Below are positions 58,545 through 64,000 of a DNA stretch of 64,000 nucleotides, piece after piece. Location: assembly GCA_946614255.1 (NCBI GenBank), contig CAMOGS010000002.1, positions 4,200 through 68,199 of the forward strand. Direction: 5' to 3'. The notes beneath the pieces were generated by a model. It was not told the DNA's origin and did no database searches. It worked only from the letters and a program-made list of their open reading frames with translations. The position numbers and the translations under genes were made by a program. How positions within the stretch are numbered: the first letter of the stretch is position 1; the number at the start of each line of letters is the position of its first letter. The DNA comes from UBA3871 sp002392265. GTDB lineage: Bacteria; Bacillota; Clostridia; Peptostreptococcales; Anaerovoracaceae.

Positions 58545-59567
58545 ATGATTAACACATTTGGAAGTATTTTTGTGATAAAGATATTCGGAGAGTCTCACGG
58601 ACCTGAAATAGGCGTGCAGATCGAAGGTGTTCCCCGCGGAAAGGAGCTGGATATTAAAAAGCTCCGGAGCTTTCTGGACAGGAGGGCGCCGGGGAGATCA
58701 GAGCTTTCATCGGGACGTTGCGAAGATGATACGCCTGAGTTTTTGACGGGAATCAAGGAAGGGGTCTTTTCGGGAGATCCCATTATTGCGGTTATAAAGA
58801 ACAAGGACGCGCGCAGCAAGGATTATTCGGCATTCAAAAATACGCCTAGACCGGGCCATGCTGATTTTCCGGCGATGGTGCGTGCAAAGAGCGACACCGT
58901 TCCTCCCGGCGGAGGTGCTTTCTCGGGCAGGATGACTGCGCCGCTTTGTATAGCCGGCGGTATTGCGCTGCAGCTGCTTGGCGAGCGTGGCATTGAGGTG
59001 CAGGCCGGCATAGCAAGCATCGGAGGCTTCACCGAAGAGGAGCAGATGCGTGAGGCTGTGCTGAAGGCAAAGGAAGCAGGCGACAGCTTGGGCGGCATCA
59101 TCAGCTGCACGGTCACAGGACTTCCGGCAGGCGTAGGCGAGCCGATGTTTGATGGGCTTGAAAACAAGATAGCGCAGGCGGTGTTTGCAATACCTGCGGT
59201 AAAGGGAATAGAGTTTGGCGCAGGCTTTGCCGCAGCAGGTATGAAGGGTAGCGAGAACAATGACGAGTACTTCATACGTGAGGGCGGATCACAATGCAGC
59301 GACATCTATACGAGGACAAACAATGCGGGAGGCATACTCGGCGGGATGAGTACGGGAATGCCGGTAGAGCTTCGCGTGGCGGTAAAACCGACGCCGTCGA
59401 TTGTGAAGCCTCAGCGCAGTGTAAATATGAACAGCTTCAAAGAAGAGGAAATCCGTGTAACGGGCAGGCACGACCCGTGTATTGTGCCGCGCGCAGTTCC
59501 ATGTGTGGAGGCAGCGGTTGCCATTGCGATTTACGACCTGCTTCTTTGGATGGAGAAAAGAGAGTGA
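58545..59567 (+). CDS. aroC: Chorismate synthase
   Basis: 340 aa FMN-dependent lyase giving chorismate, the last shared step to Phe, Tyr and Trp. Motifs: GESHGPEIGVQIEGVPRG at the start, PPGGGAFSGRMTAPLCIAGGIA, GGMSTGMPVELRVAVKPTPSI and GRHDPCIVPRAVPCVEAAVA. It overlaps the following fusion gene by four bases (GTGA). Note GRHDPC with its His, one of the catalytic residues. Confidence 0.95.
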   Translation: MINTFGSIFVIKIFGESHGPEIGVQIEGVPRGKELDIKKLRSFLDRRAPGRSELSSGRCEDDTPEFLTGIKEGVFSGDPIIAVIKNKDARSKDYSAFKNTPRPGHADFPAMVRAKSDTVPPGGGAFSGRMTAPLCIAGGIALQLLGERGIEVQAGIASIGGFTEEEQMREAVLKAKEAGDSLGGIISCTVTGLPAGVGEPMFDGLENKIAQAVFAIPAVKGIEFGAGFAAAGMKGSENNDEYFIREGGSQCSDIYTRTNNAGGILGGMSTGMPVELRVAVKPTPSIVKPQRSVNMNSFKEEEIRVTGRHDPCIVPRAVPCVEAAVAIAIYDLLLWMEKRE

Positions 59568-61213
59568 AGAAAATGACAAGAGAAGAAATTAGAAAAAGAC
59601 TGGATACGATAGATTCACAGCTGGTGATGCTGTTCGCAGCCCGTATGGGGCTTTGCAAGCAGCTTGCTGTGGCAAAAAAAGAGCTGGGTCTTCCGATTGA
59701 GGATTTGAAACGGGAATCGGAAAAGCTTGAAGAGCTGAAGACTCTGGTAGGTGACGATAACGAGTTAAAGCATTATGTGGAGGAGCTTTACAGAAAGATT
59801 TTCGAGCTCAGCAAGGAATATCAAAGCGCGGTTCAAAACAGCGTGGAAAGTCTGTTAAAGGCCGCTCAGAAAAAGGCAGAGGAAAGAGCGAATGCAGGCA
59901 ATACAGGCCTGAAGTTCGGCCTTGTGGGAGGACATCTCGAACACAGCCTTTCGCCGAAAATGCACAAAAAGATATCGGAAAATCTCGGAATAGAATACGA
60001 ATACGGCCTCTACGAGGTAGAAGCATGGGATCTTGAGAAGTTCATGGATGAAACAGATCTCGACGCCTTCAATGTAACGATTCCTCATAAAAAGGAAATA
60101 ATGAAATTCTGCTCGGTTATATCCGACCAGGCTCAGCGTATCGGTGCGGTAAATACGGTAGTAAGAGAGGCTGACGGCTGGCACGGCTACAATACCGATT
60201 ATGCGGGATTTAAATATATCGTGGACAAAAGCGGTTATGACGTAAAGGGAAAGCATGCGGTAGTGCTCGGGAACGGAGGAGCTTCGGCTACAGCGCAGAC
60301 TGTGCTCAGAGACATGGGTGCATTCGAGGTGGCGCAGATGACTCATGCCGATCTCGACTGGCTCGAGGAGCTTTCAAAGCAGGGCAGGCATATGGAAATT
60401 GCGGGGCTTGATTCCGTAGCCGGTGCGCAGCTTATCGTTAATACAACGCCTGTGGGCATGTATCCGCATGCGGGGCAGTATCCGATGGACCTGTCGAATG
60501 TGTGGAGAGTGGATGCAGTAATCGATGTGATATACAATCCTGCCAGAACCCGTCTGATGATGGATGCCGAGGAGAGAGACAAAATCACTATGGGCGGTAT
60601 GGGAATGCTCGTCGTTCAGGCAATAGAAAGCCTGAAAATCTGCTTCGGAAAGACGGACAAGGCAGAGCTTGATATTGCGGCTATTTCAAAGCAGCTCGAC
60701 GCAATGAGAGATACACTGATTTTGAAGCTGACAAAGGAGCAGGAAAACATCGTCCTGATTGGAATGCCCGGAAGCGGCAAGAGCACAGTCGGAAGACTCG
60801 TTGCCGAAGCTACCGGAAAGGAATTTATCGATACCGATGAGGAAATCGAAAGGCGCGAAGGCAGAACAATACCGGAAATCTTTAAAAGCGAAGGCGAAGA
60901 GGGCTTTCGCAGAATGGAAAAGGCACTGCTTGCCGAAATCGGACAGAGGAGCGGACAGGTCATCGCTACGGGCGGCGGCTGCGTGACGATAGAGGAAAAC
61001 TATCGCAATCTGCATCAGAACGGCAGAATCGTCTGGATTCAGCGCAGGCTCGAGGACCTGGAAACGACTGGAAGGCCGATATCCGAGTCAAGGCCGCTTG
61101 AAGAAATCTACGAAGAGCGCAGGGCTCAGTACGAAGAGTTTGCCGACTTTGCAATAGATGGCGACAAGGGCGAGGAAATGTCCTTCCGCAATGTTATGGA
61201 GGCACTGCGTTAG
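59564..61213 (+). CDS. Trifunctional fusion: chorismate mutase - shikimate dehydrogenase - shikimate kinase
   Basis: 549 aa. Residues 1-90 are an AroQ-class chorismate mutase (REEIRKRLDTIDSQLVMLFAARMGLCKQLAVAK). Residues ~115-385 are AroE: GGHLEHSLSPKMHK, the catalytic Lys176 in NVTIPHKKE, NTDYAGF, and the NADP loop VLGNGGASATAQ. Residues ~392-549 are AroK: Walker A GMPGSGKST, FIDTDEEIERREG and ATGGGCVT. The fusion joins two consecutive steps (dehydroshikimate to shikimate-3-phosphate) with a post-chorismate step. GGAG lies eight bases before the GTG at 59564, which overlaps the aroC stop; an ATG is at 59573. The AroK part is the only intact shikimate kinase seen here. Confidence 0.92.
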   Translation: MKKMTREEIRKRLDTIDSQLVMLFAARMGLCKQLAVAKKELGLPIEDLKRESEKLEELKTLVGDDNELKHYVEELYRKIFELSKEYQSAVQNSVESLLKAAQKKAEERANAGNTGLKFGLVGGHLEHSLSPKMHKKISENLGIEYEYGLYEVEAWDLEKFMDETDLDAFNVTIPHKKEIMKFCSVISDQAQRIGAVNTVVREADGWHGYNTDYAGFKYIVDKSGYDVKGKHAVVLGNGGASATAQTVLRDMGAFEVAQMTHADLDWLEELSKQGRHMEIAGLDSVAGAQLIVNTTPVGMYPHAGQYPMDLSNVWRVDAVIDVIYNPARTRLMMDAEERDKITMGGMGMLVVQAIESLKICFGKTDKAELDIAAISKQLDAMRDTLILKLTKEQENIVLIGMPGSGKSTVGRLVAEATGKEFIDTDEEIERREGRTIPEIFKSEGEEGFRRMEKALLAEIGQRSGQVIATGGGCVTIEENYRNLHQNGRIVWIQRRLEDLETTGRPISESRPLEEIYEERRAQYEEFADFAIDGDKGEEMSFRNVMEALR

Positions 61214-61645
61214 ATGAAAATTTTGGTTGTAAACGGTCCGAATCTGAATATGCTCGGAATCAGAGAGCCTGAAATATACGGGCGGGAAAGCTATGCAGAT
61301 CTCGAAAAATATATCGAGTCTGCGGCAAAAGAGCTCGGCTGTGAGGTTGAAATCTTTCAGTCAAACTGCGAAGGAGCTATTGTTGACAGAATTCAGGAGG
61401 CCTACGGAAAGACAGACGGAATAGTCATAAATGCCGCTGCTTATACGCACACATCGGTTGCGATTCTCGATGCGCTAAAGGCGGTAAGCATTCCGGCAGT
61501 GGAGGTGCATCTTTCCGAACCGATGGAAAGAGAAGATTTCAGAAAAATATCTTATGTGGGAAAGGCCTGCATAGACCGCTTTGCGGGTTTCGGCTTTGAG
61601 GGATACCGAAAAGCCATGGAAAGACTAATACGTTCAAATCAGTAA
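61214..61645 (+). CDS. aroQ: 3-dehydroquinate dehydratase, type II
   Basis: 143 aa, typical of the dodecameric type II enzyme. Motifs: VVNGPNLNMLGIREPEIYG (with the catalytic Tyr), FQSNCEGAIVDRIQEA, INAAAYTHTSVAILDAL (catalytic His) and PAVEVHLSEPMEREDFRK. It dehydrates 3-dehydroquinate. The ATG follows the previous stop without a gap, and no Shine-Dalgarno separates them, so it is translationally coupled to the fusion gene. Confidence 0.95.
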   Translation: MKILVVNGPNLNMLGIREPEIYGRESYADLEKYIESAAKELGCEVEIFQSNCEGAIVDRIQEAYGKTDGIVINAAAYTHTSVAILDALKAVSIPAVEVHLSEPMEREDFRKISYVGKACIDRFAGFGFEGYRKAMERLIRSNQ

Positions 61646-61655
61646 GAGGGAAAAA

Positions 61656-62504
61656 ATGACCACAGCTCAAGTTAAAAAACCATACCTTCTCGCAGACAGA
61701 AAGAATCATCCCGAGGATACCGTCGTAACTGTCGGAACGGGTGACGGCTGCGAGCCCGTGAAAATCGGAGGGGGCAATTTTCAAATAATGGCAGGTCCGT
61801 GCTCCGTCGAATCAGACGAGCAGATTACGGAAATCGCTGCAGCAGTTGCCGCAGCAGGAGCCGGAATAATCAGAGGCGGCGCTTACAAACCGCGTACATC
61901 GCCCTATACATTCCAGGGGCTCGGCGAGGAAGGCCTGGAGCTGCTTTTGAAGGTAAAAAAGCTGACGAAAAAGCCTATAATATCCGAAATAATGGGACTT
62001 TCTCATATTGAAGAATACTCACATGTGGATATATTCCAGGTGGGGGCCCGTAATATGCAAAATTACGAGCTGTTAAAAGCTCTGGGCCGTCAGGAAAAGC
62101 CGGTGCTTATAAAGAGAGGAATCTCAGCAACGCTCAGAGAGCTTTTGCTTTCAGCTGAATACGTGCTGGCCGAAGGAAATAAAAATGTCATACTCTGCGA
62201 GAGAGGTATTCGGACATACGATCACTATACCAGAAACACCTTGGATCTGTCGGCTGTTCCTATTCTAAAGGAAATGACGCACCTGCCCGTAATAGTAGAC
62301 CCAAGCCACGCGACAGGCAGAGCGGAGCTGGTGGCTCCGATGTCTCTGGCAGCGGTTGCGGCGGGAGCCGACGGACTGATGATAGAGGTTCACAGCAACC
62401 CTGAAGCAGCTCTTTCGGATGCCCTTCAGGCAATAAAACCCGAAGAGTTTGCGAAGCTTGCAGCGCAGATAGAAGCAATCAGGCCTTTTGCTTATCACAA
62501 ATAA
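61656..62504 (+). CDS. aroF: 3-deoxy-7-phosphoheptulonate synthase (DAHP synthase, type I-beta)
   Basis: 282 aa. A core of the KDO8PS-like type: IMAGPCSVESDEQ, IIRGGAYKPRTSPYTFQGLG, DIFQVGARNMQNYELL, PVLIKRGISATLRELLLSAEY and DPSHATGRAELV. The metal-binding Cys is in the GPC motif. It condenses PEP with erythrose-4-phosphate, the entry to the pathway. No ACT or chorismate-mutase domain is fused, so feedback control, if any, is not by those. GAGGGAAAA precedes the ATG. Confidence 0.93.
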   Translation: MTTAQVKKPYLLADRKNHPEDTVVTVGTGDGCEPVKIGGGNFQIMAGPCSVESDEQITEIAAAVAAAGAGIIRGGAYKPRTSPYTFQGLGEEGLELLLKVKKLTKKPIISEIMGLSHIEEYSHVDIFQVGARNMQNYELLKALGRQEKPVLIKRGISATLRELLLSAEYVLAEGNKNVILCERGIRTYDHYTRNTLDLSAVPILKEMTHLPVIVDPSHATGRAELVAPMSLAAVAAGADGLMIEVHSNPEAALSDALQAIKPEEFAKLAAQIEAIRPFAYHK

Positions 62505-62508
62505 AACT

Positions 62509-63555
62509 ATGGAAAAGATTTCAATTAAGGCGGCAAAGCCGTACGACATTTTAATAGAGGCGGGACTGCTGCGCAGAGCAGGCGAAATCCTGAAAGACGT
62601 TTTGCAGCCGTGCAAAATCTGTGTGGTTACGGACAGCAACGTGGCAGAGCTTTATGCGTCGACGCTGCTAATCTCACTGACAGAGGGTGGATATGAGCCT
62701 TGCGTTTTCCGCTTTGAAGCCGGTGAGGAGCACAAAACCATCGCAACGGTAAACGATTTGGTGGAGTATATGGCGCGCAAAGGGCTTACACGGTCTGATG
62801 CGGTAGTTGCACTCGGCGGCGGAGTGACGGGCGACATAGCGGGCTTTGCGGCTTCGATTTACATGCGCGGTATTCGCTATGTGCAGGTGCCCACATCGCT
62901 TCTGGCTTGTCTCGATTCGTCGGTCGGCGGAAAGACCGGTGCAAATCTTGCGGCCGGCAAGAATTTCGTGGGCTCGTTCTGGCAGCCGTGTATGGTAATC
63001 TGCGACTATTCACTGCTTGAAACACTGCCGCACGAGTATTATCTCGATGGCATTGCCGAAGCCGTGAAGTGCGGGGCGATAATGGATGCGGAGCTTTTCG
63101 CTTATCTTGGGAATGTGTCGCCTGAGGCAAGGCGCATAATAAAGAAGTGTGCCGAGATAAAGGCGGGAATCGTCGAAAAGGACGAGCGTGAAGAGGGCAT
63201 CCGGGCAATCCTAAACTTTGGGCATACAATAGGCCATGCGATAGAAAAGTGCTCGGGATATACGATTTCGCACGGGCATGCGGTCGCAATCGGCATGGTG
63301 GTAATAAGCAGGGCGGCTTATCATAAAGGCCTTTGCCGCGAAAACTTTTCGATTCCTATCGGGAATCTGCTGACCAGATACGAACTGCCGGTCAGCTCGC
63401 CGTTTAATGCGGGGGATCTGGCGGAGGCAGTGCTTGCGGATAAAAAACGCAGCGGCAGCCACAGTAAAATTATCGTGCTCGACAGAATAGGGCAGGCCCG
63501 CAGCGAAGAAATTTCGGTGACGGCCATGAGAGATTTTATAGCAGCAGGACTTTAA
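62509..63555 (+). CDS. aroB: 3-dehydroquinate synthase
   Basis: 348 aa NAD+- and metal-dependent enzyme that cyclises DAHP. Motifs: VVALGGGVTGDIAGFAASIYMRGI, PTSLLACLDSSVGGKTGANLAAGKNFVGSFWQP, EAVKCGAI, and the metal His residues in LNFGHTIGHAIE and ISHGHAVAIGM. Start: the ATG at 62509 fits the family, although no good Shine-Dalgarno precedes it; a TTG at 62488 would overlap aroF by 17 bases and add seven residues. Either way it is coupled to aroF. Confidence 0.94.
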   Translation: MEKISIKAAKPYDILIEAGLLRRAGEILKDVLQPCKICVVTDSNVAELYASTLLISLTEGGYEPCVFRFEAGEEHKTIATVNDLVEYMARKGLTRSDAVVALGGGVTGDIAGFAASIYMRGIRYVQVPTSLLACLDSSVGGKTGANLAAGKNFVGSFWQPCMVICDYSLLETLPHEYYLDGIAEAVKCGAIMDAELFAYLGNVSPEARRIIKKCAEIKAGIVEKDEREEGIRAILNFGHTIGHAIEKCSGYTISHGHAVAIGMVVISRAAYHKGLCRENFSIPIGNLLTRYELPVSSPFNAGDLAEAVLADKKRSGSHSKIIVLDRIGQARSEEISVTAMRDFIAAGL

Positions 63556-63569
63556 GAGAGGCAGGCAGA

Positions 63570-64000
63570 ATGAAAATACGCATATATACCGACGGAGGCT
63601 GCTCCGGCAACCAGTCGGACGAAAATATAGGGGGATGGGGTGCAATTCTCGAGTACGGCGATTACCGAAAGGAATTTCACGGCGGAGAGCTGAACACGAC
63701 CAACAATCGTATGGAGATGAAGGCTCTGATTGCTGCGCTTTCGGCGCTTAAAAAAGAGGAGCTGGAGCTGGAGATTTTTTCGGACAGCTCTTACCTGATG
63801 AACTGCTTCAGGGAAAAATGGTACGTTTCCTGGCGAAAGAACGGGTGGAAAAACTCGAAAAAAGAGCCCGTGGAAAACCGCGAGCTTTGGGAGGAGCTGC
63901 TGCGCCTGCTCGAGAGACAGGGGAAAGCTGAATTCTTCCGGGTAAAGGGGCCCGTTAATTTAAAACGCAAGAGCACCAATTTCAACGCTCTGTACGAAAA
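63570..64000 (+). CDS. rnhA: Ribonuclease HI, N-terminal part (runs off the window)
   Basis: The first 143 codons are visible without a stop. Catalytic residues are present: Asp8 in IYTDGGCSGN, Glu49 in TTNNRMEMKALIAAL and Asp72 in FSDSSYLMN; the basic handle WRKNGWKNSKKEPVENRELWE also fits. It cleaves the RNA strand of RNA-DNA hybrids. The ATG lies 14 bases after aroB, with AGGCAG upstream. Confidence 0.93.
   Translation, partial: MKIRIYTDGGCSGNQSDENIGGWGAILEYGDYRKEFHGGELNTTNNRMEMKALIAALSALKKEELELEIFSDSSYLMNCFREKWYVSWRKNGWKNSKKEPVENRELWEELLRLLERQGKAEFFRVKGPVNLKRKSTNFNALYE

Noticed and set aside
59294..59563. Long N-terminal extension of the chorismate mutase fusion (frame open from 59294)
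   Set aside because: It lies wholly inside aroC and translates to Arg/Cys-rich sequence; a GTG with a good Shine-Dalgarno at 59564 begins the conserved mutase domain.

Overview
The window is the replication-origin neighbourhood of a low-to-middling GC Firmicute, most likely an anaerobic, amino-acid-fermenting member of the Clostridia (an Anaerovoracaceae / Family XIII type organism is my best guess, from gene content only). The reasons are the dnaA-dnaN-recF-gyrB-gyrA cluster facing away from rpmH-rnpA-yidD-yidC-jag-mnmE-mnmG-rsmG-parA-parB, a sporulation/stress-type sigma factor at the left edge, ferredoxin-dependent 2-oxoacid oxidation, and a clostridial-style histidine-to-glutamate pathway. 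oriC lies at about 13.5-13.7 kb; genes to the left run on the minus strand and housekeeping genes to the right on the plus strand, so both arms are leading-strand oriented.

Left arm (0-13.5 kb): partial sigma factor, then (reading right to left) dnaA, dnaN, recF, a three-gene sensory cassette (solute-binding lipoprotein, Cache-hybrid histidine kinase with REC and HPt, output-less response regulator), gyrB and gyrA. The cassette sits inside a normally conserved housekeeping block. Right arm (13.8-26.1 kb): ribosome and membrane-insertion genes, tRNA-modification genes, a shikimate-kinase-like protein lacking its P-loop between mnmG and rsmG, two parS sites, parAB, a preQ1-type riboswitch before a queuosine-precursor transporter, an EamA exporter, an orphan EF-hand protein, and tRNA-Ala/tRNA-Arg on the minus strand.

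Accessory and catabolic region (26-51 kb): MATE exporter, a clostripain-family peptidase with a Trp/Asp/Tyr-only tail, a lipase-like hydrolase, then hutH, hutU and hutI. hutU and hutI are separated by a 3.6-kb island bounded by two ~157-bp foldback elements in opposite orientation; it holds a HipA-like kinase, a HipS-like/DUF2442/HTH protein, a zinc-ribbon protein and an XRE regulator. After hutI comes a rearranged zone: an array of alternating ATGCACTA motifs, a perfect 108-bp duplicated promoter, a chimeric pseudogene made of a zinc-ribbon gene fragment fused to the hutI 3' end, and an AbiE toxin-antitoxin pair. Then an M20 peptidase, a YtrA-type GntR/ABC operon with a perfect operator, and fchA-ftcD, which complete histidine breakdown to glutamate.

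Right end (51-64 kb): korDABC (2-oxoacid:ferredoxin oxidoreductase, possibly taking the 2-oxoglutarate derived from glutamate), tandem HD-GYP proteins, a FadR-type regulator, and a near-complete shikimate operon aroA-aroC-[chorismate mutase/shikimate dehydrogenase/shikimate kinase fusion]-aroQ-aroF-aroB, ending in a partial rnhA. A dispersed palindromic repeat built on GGGGACAGG occurs at four loci, each time tight against a gene boundary.
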